Source of the DNA: CAWGJC01 sp965276665
GTDB taxonomy: Bacteria > Pseudomonadota > Alphaproteobacteria > Acetobacterales > Acetobacteraceae
Direction: 5' to 3'
Assembly (NCBI GenBank): GCA_965276665.1
Contig: OZ255620.1
Location: 434,001-498,000 of the forward strand
Length of the DNA stretch: 64,000 nucleotides
The translations under genes and the position numbers were made by a program. Below, one piece after another: positions 9,037-19,857 of the stretch. Each line of letters starts with the position of its first letter. The first letter of the stretch is position 1. A model generated the notes under the pieces. The model was not told the origin of the DNA and ran no database searches. It was given only the letters and a program-made list of their open reading frames with translations.

Positions 9037-9975
9037 TCAGTGACCGGGCGGCGGCGGCACCGCGTTGTCGGTGGCGCGCATCGGGCTGCCATCGGCGTTG
9101 AAGCGCTGGATCTTGGCGTCGGCCCGGGCCTGCAGCACCGCCTTCTGGATGCCGTCCTGGATCAGCTGCTGACGGATCTCGTCCTTGGCCTGATCGAAGG
9201 TCGTCGGCGGCGCGGTGCGCGTCTCCATCACCTGGATCACGTGCCAGCCATACTGGGTGTGCACCGGCACCGGATCGATCTGGCCGGGCTTGAGGCCGAA
9301 GGCGGCGTCCGAGAAGGCCGGCAGCATGTCCCCTTTCTTGAACCAGCCGAGATCGCCGCCGCTCTGCGCCGCGTTGGGCTCGGTGCTGTGCTGCTTGGCG
9401 ATGGCGGTGAAATCGCCGCCCTTCTGCAGCTGGGCGATAATCTGCTTCGCCTCGTCCTCGGTGGCGACGAGGATGTGGCGGGCATGCACCTCGGGCTCGC
9501 CGGGCTTGTTCGCGTATTGCTGGTCGTAGCGGGCGTGGATCGCGGCATCGGTGATGGTGGGCGCGATATCCTTGCGCAGCAGGGCATTCTGCAACGCCTG
9601 CTCGGTGGCGCGGACGACCGCGTCGTGCACCGACGGGTCGTTCTGCAGCCCCTGCTTGCGGGCCTCGTCGGCGAGCGCCTGGCGGTCGACGAGTTGGTCG
9701 ATCATCATCGGCAGCAGGGTCTGCGGCGGCAGGGAGCGCGCCTGGTCCGGCAGGCTGGAGAGCGCGTCGTCCACGTCGCTCATATGAATGGGCGTGCCGT
9801 TGACGATGGCCACCACCGGGTCGGCCGGCGCCGCGCTCGCTCCCGGGGCCGCAGGCGCGGTTGGCGCCGGCCGCGGGGTTCCGGCCGGCGCGGTCTGCGC
9901 CGCGGCACCGAGGATGGGGCCCATGCAGAGGAACGATCCGGCCAGCAGGGTGGCGGAGAGGCGGGAAATCGGCAT
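9037..9975 (-). CDS. Exported parvulin-type peptidyl-prolyl isomerase
   Basis: A 312-residue PpiC/PrsA/SurA-like foldase. Residues 1-27 are a signal peptide with hydrophobic core LLAGSFLCMGPILGAAA, followed by a low-complexity Ala/Pro linker and a SurA-N-like helical region. The rotamase domain (about residues 155-260) contains VHARHILVATEDEAKQI, GGDLGWFKKGDMLPAFSDAA and YGWHVIQVMETR. The protein should assist folding of exported proteins in the periplasm. It is transcribed away from secA, whose product exports its substrates, and sits directly upstream of argJ, an order seen in many Rhodospirillales. Confidence 0.92.
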   Translation of the reverse strand: MPISRLSATLLAGSFLCMGPILGAAAQTAPAGTPRPAPTAPAAPGASAAPADPVVAIVNGTPIHMSDVDDALSSLPDQARSLPPQTLLPMMIDQLVDRQALADEARKQGLQNDPSVHDAVVRATEQALQNALLRKDIAPTITDAAIHARYDQQYANKPGEPEVHARHILVATEDEAKQIIAQLQKGGDFTAIAKQHSTEPNAAQSGGDLGWFKKGDMLPAFSDAAFGLKPGQIDPVPVHTQYGWHVIQVMETRTAPPTTFDQAKDEIRQQLIQDGIQKAVLQARADAKIQRFNADGSPMRATDNAVPPPPGH

Positions 9976-10207
9976 GGTGAAGACCTTCGCTCGAGCGCTG
10001 GGTGTATGCCCCGGCAGGCCCTGCGCGGCAAGCAGCCCGCACACGGGGTCGGTCTGTGTCGGTTACGCGCCTCGCGGCCGCGTTGACCCGGTGAATGCCC
10101 GGCCCTATCTGAACCGGGCCTCGCCGGCCGGCCCGATGACCATCGGAGACGGCCAGCCCGACCTTGGGCCGCCGACCTTGGCCCGCCTCGACCTGGAAGG
10201 TCATCCG

Positions 10208-12919
<2,712 letters not shown>

Positions 12920-12943
12920 AGCATTTTCACCGTCGGCGGAGTC

Positions 12944-12993
12944 GGCGCCGGCCTCGCCCTCTGGAACCGGCGCCCCGATCCGTTCAGGATCGG
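12944..12993 (+). promoter_or_regulatory. Two successive hairpins between secA and formamidase gene
   Basis: The first inverted repeat pairs GGCGCCGG (12944-12951) with CCGGCGCC (12967-12974). The second pairs CCGATCC (12975-12981) with GGATCGG (12987-12993) around a 5-base loop and ends 3 bases before the formamidase ATG. No T-tract follows, so a classical intrinsic terminator is unlikely. The second stem overlaps the only purine-rich stretch that could serve as the ribosome binding site. Confidence 0.45.
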
Positions 12994-12996
12994 GGA

Positions 12997-14109
12997 ATGA
13001 AGGAAATTCGCATAGACCGGAACGGACGGCTGCGGGACGCACCGAGCACCGGACATAATCGCTGGCATCCCGACATCCCGCCGATCATCGAGATCGATCC
13101 CGGCGAGGAGGTGCTGCTCGAGACCCGCGACGCCGCGGACGGACAGGTCAAGGACGGCATGACCGTCACCGACCTCAGGCGGCTCGACGGCAAGGTGGGC
13201 CATCCGCTGACCGGACCGGTCGCGGTGAAAGGCGCCGAACCCGGAGACCTGCTCGAGATCGAGTACGTGGACATCGTGCCGCAGCATTATGGCTGGACGC
13301 GCTTCGTGCCGACCGCCGGCTACCTGCCGGACGTCTTCCCCACGCCGTTCCTTGCGCATTGGCACATGCGGGATGGCTGGGCGACCTCGCCGCAGGTTCC
13401 GGGCGTGCGCATCCCCGAGGGCAGCTTCCTCGGCACGGCCGGGCTCGCCCCCTCGCGCGCCCAGCTCGCGGCCTGGACCAAGCGCGAGGCCGATCTGCGC
13501 CGCCGCGGCGGCCATGCCTTGCCGCCCGACCCGCAGGATGCGGTGCCGCAAGGCGCGGTGGCGGCAGAAGGGCTGCGCACGATGCCGCCGCGCGAGAATT
13601 GCGGCAATGTCGACGCCAAGCAGCTGACCCGCGGCTCCCGCCTGCTGATCCCGGTCGCCGTCGCGGGCGGCCTGTTCTCCTGCGGGGATGCGCATTTCGC
13701 GCAAGGCGACGGTGAGGTCTGCGTCACCGGCATCGAGATGGGCGCGACCGTCGTCCTGCGCTTCCACCTCCACAAGGGCGAGGCCGCGCGGAAGAACATC
13801 CGCTGGCCGCGCTTCGCCCATCCCGGCCACTTCCTGCCTCCGGAATGGGCGGCCCCGGCCAATTTCATCGCCACCATGGGGATGCCGGTGCGCGAGGACG
13901 GCACGCAGGAGAATGCCGACCTCAATCTCGCCACCCGCAATGCCCTGCTCGAGATGATCAAGCTGCTGCAGGAGCGCGGTTTCACCCGCGAGCAGGCCTA
14001 TGTGATCTGCAGCGTCGCGGTCGACTTGCGCATCAGCAACGTCGTCGATCTCCCGAACGTCACGGTCTCGGCCCTGCTTCCGCTTGGCATCTTTGCCGAG
14101 GGTCGCTGA
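12997..14109 (+). CDS. Formamidase/acetamidase family protein
   Basis: A 370-residue FmdA/AmdA-family amidase, which hydrolyses formamide or acetamide to the acid and ammonia. Recognisable blocks are TGHNRWHPDIPPIIEIDPGE at residues 18-37, the VKGAEPGDLLEIEY segment, PPRENCGNVDAKQLT and FSCGDAHFAQGDGEVC, with the GDxHxxQGDGE motif of the family. The start is 4 bases after a strong hairpin. It follows secA by 77 bases on the same strand; no functional connection with secretion is expected. Confidence 0.9.
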   Translation: MKEIRIDRNGRLRDAPSTGHNRWHPDIPPIIEIDPGEEVLLETRDAADGQVKDGMTVTDLRRLDGKVGHPLTGPVAVKGAEPGDLLEIEYVDIVPQHYGWTRFVPTAGYLPDVFPTPFLAHWHMRDGWATSPQVPGVRIPEGSFLGTAGLAPSRAQLAAWTKREADLRRRGGHALPPDPQDAVPQGAVAAEGLRTMPPRENCGNVDAKQLTRGSRLLIPVAVAGGLFSCGDAHFAQGDGEVCVTGIEMGATVVLRFHLHKGEAARKNIRWPRFAHPGHFLPPEWAAPANFIATMGMPVREDGTQENADLNLATRNALLEMIKLLQERGFTREQAYVICSVAVDLRISNVVDLPNVTVSALLPLGIFAEGR

Positions 14110-14208
14110 ATTTTCTCCGCCTCGTCATCGTCCCAATGATAAAGTCACATGGAGAGAGAACGCACCGCTCCGGTAACGGCGGCGCGCATCACGACAGAAA
14201 GTCTGACG

Positions 14209-14796
14209 ATGGATTATTTTCTCCCGATGCCGTGGTTCCGGTTCGTACCGGTCGCCTGCATGGTCTCGGTCATCCTGTTCAGCCGCTGGGCGACGCGGCG
14301 GCACGCCGCGCGCCGTCTCGCGCTCGAGACCGAGCGTCTGCGCGAGGGCCTCAAGGTGGAGCTCGCCACGGTCCGGCAGGTGCTCGACGACAATCTGCGC
14401 CTGCTCGCCGGCGAGGCCGGGCATGTGGTGGCGGCGCGGAGCTTCTTCGTGCTGTTCCGCGGCACGCTCGGCCGCATGGTCGCGCTCCGGGAAGAGGAGC
14501 TCGCCGCCCTGCTCGCCGCGCATGCGGCCAACGAGCGGCTCGAATCGCTGCTCGCCATCCGCGGCAAGCTTTGCGGCGGCGGCGCCTTCCGGCTCGGCCC
14601 GCGCCAGGCCGGCAGCGCAGAGATTGCGCGCGCGACGCTCGACGTCATCGCCCAGCTCGACGAAGCGATCGACGTGCTGAACGGGCGGGCGCCCGGCTCC
14701 GGCCCGTCCCTCCCCTGGAAACGGCCGAGCTGGGGCATGGCCCCCGCCGGATCGCTCCCGGCGCAACCGATGGAAGCCGCAGGCGCCGCCGATTGA
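14209..14796 (+). CDS. Small membrane-anchored protein of unknown function
   Basis: The chosen start MDYFLPMPWFRFVP places a single hydrophobic segment (FVPVACMVSVILFSRW) at residues about 10-25, followed by a long, highly charged and mostly helical region rich in Ala, Leu, Glu and Arg, which may form a coiled coil, and a Pro-rich tail. A longer start at 14149 adds 20 residues. AGAAAG lies 8 bases upstream of the shorter start. I do not recognise the family. Codon usage is like that of the neighbours, which supports a real gene. Confidence 0.6.
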   Translation: MDYFLPMPWFRFVPVACMVSVILFSRWATRRHAARRLALETERLREGLKVELATVRQVLDDNLRLLAGEAGHVVAARSFFVLFRGTLGRMVALREEELAALLAAHAANERLESLLAIRGKLCGGGAFRLGPRQAGSAEIARATLDVIAQLDEAIDVLNGRAPGSGPSLPWKRPSWGMAPAGSLPAQPMEAAGAAD

Positions 14797-14827
14797 TCGC
14801 GGGCCAAGCCTCCGGTCAGGCGTCCAA

Positions 14828-16195
14828 TCATGCGCCCACGGTGGCCCGCACGGCACCGACCAGCCGCGTCCGCGCCGCGAATCGCGCCAGCAACAGCACC
14901 GCCGCGGTGCTGAGCCCGGCCAGCAGGCCGATCCACACGCCCGGGGCGCCGAGCGCCTGCCGGAACCCCAGGAACCACGCGACCGGCATGCCGACGCCCC
15001 AATAAGAGAAGGCGGTGATCAGCATCGGCGTGCGCGTGTCCTTGATGCCACGCAGCGCGCCGCTGGATGCGACCTGCACCCCGTCCGAGAGCTGGAACAC
15101 GCCGGCCAGCAGCAGCAGTCCGGAGGCCACCGACACCACGGCCGGATCATCCGTGTAGAGCCTCGCGATCGGCTCCGGGATCGCCAGCATCATTATTGTC
15201 GCCGCCAGCTGCGTCACCAGCACGAGCCCGATGCCGACCAGCCCGGCGCGGCGGATGCCGGCCGCGTCACCGCGCCCCACCGCGTTGCCGACCCGCACGG
15301 TGATCGCGATCGAGAGACCGAGCGGGACCATGAAGGCCACGCTCGCCACGTTGAGCGCGATCTGGTGCCCGGCGACCGCGCGCTCGCCGAGCCGGCCGAT
15401 CAGCAGGCCGGCGGCGGAGAACAGTCCGACCTCCATCAGCACGCTCGCCGCCATCGGCCCTCCGAGGCGGAGCAGAGCGAGGATGGGCGCGCGCGACGGG
15501 CGCCACCCTCCGCCGCCCCACACGACGCCTTTGTAGAGCGGCGCGAAGCGGACGATGGCGAGAAAGACAAGCCCATCCACCCAGCACACGATGGCGCTGG
15601 CCGCGCCGCTGCCTCCTGCTCCGTGTCCCGGCAGCCCGAACGCCCCGTACATCAGCACGTAGCCGACCGGCAGCAGCAGGATGAGGCTGCCCATGCCGAC
15701 CAGCATCGCCGGCCGCGGCACGGAAAGCCCGTCGGAAAAGCCGCGGCAGGCGAAGTAGATCGCGAGGCCCGGCGCGCCGAACGCCGCATGATGCAGGAAG
15801 GCGGTCACGTCCGGAGCGAGCGCAGGCGACACGCCCACCAACCCGGCCAGAACCGGGCCGCCCCAGCGGACGAGCGCGAGCAATCCGAGCCCGAGCGCGA
15901 TCGCGAGCCAGAGCGCCTGGCGGAACAGCGGGGCCACGAGCTCCCGCCGGCCGGCGCCGTCGAGCTGCGACACGCTCGGCGGCAGCGCCATCATCAGCCC
16001 CGACATCGCCATCACCGCAAGCGACCACACGCTCGCGCCGATCGCCACCGCGCTCAGCACATGCGCCGAGAGATGGCCCGCCAGCATGACGTCCACCACG
16101 TTCATCCCGATGGCGCAGAGCTGGCCGGCGATCAGCGGCCCGGCCAGGCGCAGCGTCGCGGCGGCCTCGCGCGTGATGTGTCCGGACGCTCCCAT
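14828..16195 (-). CDS. MATE-family multidrug/cation antiporter
   Basis: A 455-residue inner-membrane protein with about 12 hydrophobic segments. The N-terminus has the MATE pattern LAGPLIAGQLCAIGMNVVDV, and both pseudo-repeats are visible (second half LGGPMAASVLMEVGLFSAAG, then SIAITVRVGNAVGRGDAAG). MATE proteins export cationic drugs or metabolites using a sodium or proton gradient. It converges on the unknown membrane-protein gene and is transcribed away from the tandem-repeat region at 16257-16364. Confidence 0.92.
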   Translation of the reverse strand: MGASGHITREAAATLRLAGPLIAGQLCAIGMNVVDVMLAGHLSAHVLSAVAIGASVWSLAVMAMSGLMMALPPSVSQLDGAGRRELVAPLFRQALWLAIALGLGLLALVRWGGPVLAGLVGVSPALAPDVTAFLHHAAFGAPGLAIYFACRGFSDGLSVPRPAMLVGMGSLILLLPVGYVLMYGAFGLPGHGAGGSGAASAIVCWVDGLVFLAIVRFAPLYKGVVWGGGGWRPSRAPILALLRLGGPMAASVLMEVGLFSAAGLLIGRLGERAVAGHQIALNVASVAFMVPLGLSIAITVRVGNAVGRGDAAGIRRAGLVGIGLVLVTQLAATIMMLAIPEPIARLYTDDPAVVSVASGLLLLAGVFQLSDGVQVASSGALRGIKDTRTPMLITAFSYWGVGMPVAWFLGFRQALGAPGVWIGLLAGLSTAAVLLLARFAARTRLVGAVRATVGA

Positions 16196-16256
16196 CGCGG
16201 AGCTATGCGCGAAGCGAGCGTCTCCTCACAAGCGGCCGATCCGCATGGCAGGGCAC

Positions 16257-16364
16257 CAGCGCGCATCGCACGACATTACAGCGCGCATCGCACGACGCTA
16301 CAGCGCGCATCGCACGACGCTACAGCGCGCATCGCACGACATTACAGCGCGCATCGCACGACGC
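16257..16364. repeat. 22-bp tandem repeat, about 4.9 copies
   Basis: Unit CAGCGCGCATCGCACGACR plus a three-base variable end occurs head to tail at 16257, 16279, 16301, 16323 and (partial) 16345. Copies 1 and 4 carry ATTA at the end, copies 2 and 3 GCTA. The last one and a half copies lie inside the 3' end of the metallo-beta-lactamase gene, whose TAA stop (16342-16344) is the reverse complement of the ATTA end of copy 4. Nothing between units looks like a spacer. Confidence 0.9.
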
Positions 16365-17394
16365 CGTCCGCATCTTCCCGCGACCGGAGGCGTCCGGCAT
16401 GCAGCAGCCGGTTCACATGCGCGAGCGCCTCGCCGAAGGCGAAGCCCATCTGCTGCGCGTCGAGCGTGCGGCGGAACAGCAGCGGGATCAGCTCGGCGAC
16501 GCTGCGCGGCGCGGCGGCGCACGCCGTCTCGATGACCGCGCAGCGTCCCTCGTGATGGGCGAGCAGCGCCGCGATGCGGGCATGCAGGCCGCGGAACGGC
16601 ACGTCATGCGCGGGCAGCACCAGCACGTCGTCCGGCACCGTCGCGGCGATCGCCCGCAGCGACTCCATGTATTCGCCGAGCGGGTCGCCCTCGGGCTCGA
16701 CATGCGACACCGCGACATTGGGAGAAATGCGCGCGAGCACCTGATCGGCCGGAAAGAAAACCCGGTTCGCCGCATCGTGCAGCATCAGCATCTCGATCGC
16801 ATGGCCGCCGCCGGCGGAGACCGCGAATTCGCGCCCGCCGACCGCGATGCGCCCGCCCGCAATCACACGCCGGAATTCCTCCGGCAAGCGATCGGTCTGC
16901 CTTTGATAGATTGCGGTACGCGCGAGCAGCGTCTCGCTGGCGGCGGCGTCGAGACCGGATCGGCGGTAGAAGCGGCGCTCCGCCTCGCCCGGCGGCACGG
17001 CGCCGGTGGCGCGCAGCCAGGCCGCGAGCAGGTATTCGCTGCGGCTCATCCAGAGCGGCGCGCCGTCGCGGCCGCATAGCCAGCCGGCAAGGCCGACATG
17101 ATCCGGGTGGAAATGGCTGGCGATCACCCGCGTGACCCGCGCGCCGGCCAAGTCCCGGTCGAGCAGCGCCGCCCAGGCGGCGCGGGTGCGATCATCGGCG
17201 ATGCCGGTGTCGAGCACGGCCCAGCCATCGCCATCGGCAAGCAGATAGGCGTTCACATGATCGAGCGCGTAGGGCAGCGCCAGGCGAAGCCAGATCAGCC
17301 CGGGCGCGATCTCTCGCCAGCATCCGGGTGCCGGAACGGCATCGGATTCGGGTCGGATGGGAAGGATCGGGGCGTCGTCCGGCATGGCCCGCAC
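16342..17394 (-). CDS. Metallo-beta-lactamase-fold hydrolase
   Basis: A 350-residue protein with the metal-binding motif SHFHPDHVG at about residues 92-100, the earlier AVLDTGI strand, GGGHAIEMLMLHD for the third metal ligand and FFPADQVLARISPN for the bridging Asp. It resembles glyoxalase II/LACTB2-type MBL hydrolases with a C-terminal winged-helix domain (VIETACAAAPRSVAELIPLL). The final residues are encoded by a 22-bp tandem repeat, so the C-terminus VVRCAL is probably repeat-derived. Substrate unknown. An alternative ATG lies 3 codons in. Confidence 0.85.
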   Translation of the reverse strand: MRAMPDDAPILPIRPESDAVPAPGCWREIAPGLIWLRLALPYALDHVNAYLLADGDGWAVLDTGIADDRTRAAWAALLDRDLAGARVTRVIASHFHPDHVGLAGWLCGRDGAPLWMSRSEYLLAAWLRATGAVPPGEAERRFYRRSGLDAAASETLLARTAIYQRQTDRLPEEFRRVIAGGRIAVGGREFAVSAGGGHAIEMLMLHDAANRVFFPADQVLARISPNVAVSHVEPEGDPLGEYMESLRAIAATVPDDVLVLPAHDVPFRGLHARIAALLAHHEGRCAVIETACAAAPRSVAELIPLLFRRTLDAQQMGFAFGEALAHVNRLLHAGRLRSREDADGVVRCAL

Positions 17395-17455
17395 CCTATA
17401 GACGCAGCGGCGCCGGGGCGACAGACGGCCGGGCGGCTGGCGGTTCTGCGGGAGC

Positions 17456-18172
17456 CTATTCGGCGCGGAACGTCACCACCAGCACGTCGCGGAAGGCCGA
17501 CAGCTCGGGATCGATCGGCTCGACCGGCGTGACGCCGTGATAGACGCGCTGATCGTCGACCAGCGCCGCATCCATCGGCCGGGTCAGCGTGAAGCTGCCG
17601 AGCTGCCGCCGCTCGGAATCGTGGATCGAGGTGACGCCGCTCGCCACGTTCACCCGGTCGATGAGCAGTACGAGGACGTAGTCGACGCCATCCTTGTGCA
17701 TGCCCTCCGGCGTCGGCTGTCCGGCCTCGCCGGCCCGCGCCTCGATGCGGAACTGGTGGATCTCGACATGCCAGGAGGGCGGTGCGGCGAGCCGGCCGAA
17801 CATCGCGCGGCAAGCGGACAGAATGGCGAGCAAGGCCGGATGCGATGCGGTCTCCGGCAGAACCGGCGCGAACCAGCGCTCGATCCCGCCATTCAGCGCG
17901 TTGTAGTCCCGGCTCTGGTAATGCGGCTGGTTCGGCTTGCGGATGATCGCATCCGGCGTCACCGCGAAGGCGGCGTGGCGCCGCCGCCGGTAGCGGCCGC
18001 CATCGGCCATGTAGGTGTCGAGGCCGAGATCATTCCAGCTCGCGGCGAAGCTCGGCCAATCGGCGAGACCCTCCGCCACGAGCACGCCGCGCATCGCATC
18101 GCCATCGACGAAGGCGAAGCCGTCGGCATGGATCCGTTCGGCGAGGTCCGGCGTTGCGATCGTATCTCCCAT
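17456..18172 (-). CDS. 2-oxoglutarate/Fe(II) dioxygenase of the amino-acid hydroxylase type
   Basis: A 238-residue protein resembling the 2OG-Fe dioxygenase family that includes bacterial L-isoleucine 4-dioxygenase. It contains PTPEGMHKDGVDYVLVLLI, carrying the HxD part of the iron-binding facial triad, and a later DDQRVYHGVTPVEPI with the distal His, followed by RDVLVVTFRAE at the very end. The fold would hydroxylate a free amino acid or similar small molecule. It is separated from the MBL gene by 61 bases on the same strand. The substrate cannot be predicted. Confidence 0.82.
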   Translation of the reverse strand: MGDTIATPDLAERIHADGFAFVDGDAMRGVLVAEGLADWPSFAASWNDLGLDTYMADGGRYRRRRHAAFAVTPDAIIRKPNQPHYQSRDYNALNGGIERWFAPVLPETASHPALLAILSACRAMFGRLAAPPSWHVEIHQFRIEARAGEAGQPTPEGMHKDGVDYVLVLLIDRVNVASGVTSIHDSERRQLGSFTLTRPMDAALVDDQRVYHGVTPVEPIDPELSAFRDVLVVTFRAE

Positions 18173-18346
18173 GGCCGCATCCTTTCCCCATGCGCGGGTT
18201 CACGCAAATGCAAAGCGGGCATTGCGGCGCTCCGCCCCCCGCAATCCTCGGCGTCCGGGATTGGGCGGGAGGCCGACCGCAGGCCCGGCATTCCTGGCAT
18301 CCGGGACATCCCTGCCGCTAGACTTGCCGCGTCCACGGAGTGCCCG

Positions 18347-18565
18347 ATGCGCCCTGTTGCCTTGCTTCTCGCGCTGCTTGCCCTCGCCGCCTGTGCCACC
18401 TATGCCGGTTCGGAAGGTTGGAACCCGGTGCGCGACCGGTATGTCGCGCAGGATACGCAAGCAATCCTGCAAGGAATGGTGCGCGCGCATCTGGAGAATG
18501 CGGAGGCCGCGGCCTGCAGCGCCGCGACTCCGCCGGAACCGGGCCTGCATCTTCCCTGCCACTGA
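18347..18565 (+). CDS. Small lipoprotein
   Basis: A 72-residue protein with a lipoprotein signal: MRP start, Leu/Ala core and the lipobox LAALAAC, so Cys at about residue 17 would be lipidated. The mature part is only about 55 residues, with no known domain, and ends in two further Cys (AACSA and PCH). It is probably a periplasm-facing small lipoprotein of unknown role, standing alone between a divergent dioxygenase gene and tRNA-Gly. Confidence 0.6.
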   Translation: MRPVALLLALLALAACATYAGSEGWNPVRDRYVAQDTQAILQGMVRAHLENAEAAACSAATPPEPGLHLPCH

Positions 18566-18628
18566 GGCCCATTACCCCCGGCCCGCGACTGTTGCGCGGC
18601 CGTCTGGTCCAGTCTATCCGGAGCGTGC

Positions 18629-18702
18629 GCGGGTGTAGCTCAATGGTAGAGCCCCAGCCTTCCAAGCTGGTTGTGCGGGTTCGATCCCCGTCACCCGCTC
18701 CA
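18629..18702 (+). tRNA. tRNA-Gly (TCC)
   Basis: Cloverleaf with acceptor stem GCGGGTG/CACCCGC, D-arm GTAGCTCAATGGTAGAGC, anticodon stem CCAGC/GCTGG with loop CTTCCAA, so anticodon TCC at 18661-18663, and T-arm GGGTTCGATCCCCG. CCA (18700-18702) is encoded. Confidence 0.97.
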
Positions 18703-18836
18703 GCGTGCCCCGGACGCTCGCCCGTGACGGGTGCCTGGGGGATCGGGGCCGTCCAGGCTTGACTTTGCAGCCCGGCCGCCTTCTTTACCGCGCTTGCGCA
18801 GCGGGCTTGCCCGCGCAGGGCTCGGCCCGGCGACGC

Positions 18837-18913
18837 AGGGGTGTAGCTCAATTGGCTAGAGCGCCGGTCTCCAAAACCGGAGGCTGGGGGTTCGAGACCC
18901 TCCACCCCTGCCA
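18837..18913 (+). tRNA. tRNA-Trp (CCA)
   Basis: Acceptor stem AGGGGTG/CACCCCT, anticodon stem CCGGT/ACCGG with loop CTCCAAA, so anticodon CCA at 18871-18873, T-loop TTCGAGA, and encoded 3' CCA (18911-18913). It stands directly upstream of secE, the standard alphaproteobacterial arrangement. Confidence 0.97.
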
Positions 18914-19003
18914 GGCCCTCCCCGCGCGTCCGGCCATTTGGCCAGCTGTCCCGCTTCGCATAGGATGTCTTTGATTGTTTCCGAATCCTGGGAAAGGTGC
19001 GGC

Positions 19004-19198
19004 GTGGCGTTCAATCCGGCGAAATTCCTGCGTGACGTGCGCACCGAGGTCGGCAAGGTGGCGTGGCCGTCGCGGCGGGAGACGGTGGTAACCACCGGGC
19101 TCGTTCTCGGCATGGCCGCTGTTTCAGCTCTCTTCTTTTTCGCGATCGACCAGATCGTCGGCCTCGGTATCCGCACGCTGTTCGGCGGCGGGGCGTAG
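19004..19198 (+). CDS. secE: Preprotein translocase subunit SecE
   Basis: A 64-residue single-span SecE. It has the conserved amphipathic stretch FLRDVRTEVGKVAWPSRRET followed by one membrane segment (VVTTGLVLGMAAVSALFFFA) and a short tail. A GTG start at 19004 preceded by GGGAAAGG fits the family length; upstream ATG codons would add residues not found in SecE. It clamps the SecY channel that SecA, encoded 6 kb away, feeds. Downstream nusG is 10 bases away, forming the normal secE-nusG operon. Confidence 0.92.
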   Translation: MAFNPAKFLRDVRTEVGKVAWPSRRETVVTTGLVLGMAAVSALFFFAIDQIVGLGIRTLFGGGA

Positions 19199-19208
19199 GA
19201 GTTCAGTC

Positions 19209-19739
19209 ATGGCTAAGCGCTGGTACGTCGTTCACGTCTATTCGGGCTTCGAGAAGAAGATCGCCGAGCAGCTTAAGGAGCAGGCGGCGCAGAAGGGCTT
19301 GGCGGACCAGATCGACGATGTTCTCGTCCCCTCCGAGCAGGTCGTCGAGCTGCGCCGCGGTCAGAAGGTGAATGCCGAGCACAAATTCTTCCCCGGCTAT
19401 GTGCTGGTGAAGATGGAGCTCTCGGACGATGCCTGGCATCTGGTGAAGAACACGCCGAAGGTCACCGGCTTTCTCGGCAGCAAGACCCGCCCGACCCCGA
19501 TCAGCGACGCCGAGGCGGACCGCATCCTCAAGCAGACGCAGGAAGGCGTGGACCGCCCCCGCCCCTCGATCCTGTTCGAGATCGGCGAGCAGGTCCGCGT
19601 CGCGGACGGTCCGTTCACCAGCTTCAACGGCACCGTCGAGGAGATTGACGAGGAGAAGGGCCGGGTGAAGGTCAGCGTCTCGATCTTCGGCCGCTCCACC
19701 CCGGTCGAGCTGGAATACGGCCAGGTCGAGAAGGTCTAA
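19209..19739 (+). CDS. nusG: Transcription termination/antitermination factor NusG
   Basis: A 176-residue NusG with the NGN domain (KRWYVVHVYSGFEKKIAEQL, FFPGYVLVKMELSDDAWHLV) and a C-terminal KOW domain (GEQVRVADGPFTSFNGTVEE). It binds RNA polymerase and Rho or ribosomal S10. In most alphaproteobacteria rplK follows; here the coding sequence ends at TAA (19737-19739) and the next base begins a mobile element, with no ribosomal protein genes after it. Confidence 0.97.
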   Translation: MAKRWYVVHVYSGFEKKIAEQLKEQAAQKGLADQIDDVLVPSEQVVELRRGQKVNAEHKFFPGYVLVKMELSDDAWHLVKNTPKVTGFLGSKTRPTPISDAEADRILKQTQEGVDRPRPSILFEIGEQVRVADGPFTSFNGTVEEIDEEKGRVKVSVSIFGRSTPVELEYGQVEKV

Positions 19740-19857
19740 GAGCCTGTTGGAAATGCGCTCTGGCGACCATCCGACGCGCTTTTCCTATGCGCCGAGGCTC
19801 ACGGCCCGCAAGGCCGCTCCGCGCCGAGGCTCGAGAAAATCACGCCATGTGACTCAC

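Noticed and set aside
16257..16364. CRISPR array
   Set aside because: Units are contiguous with no spacers and no cas genes are nearby; it is a simple tandem repeat.
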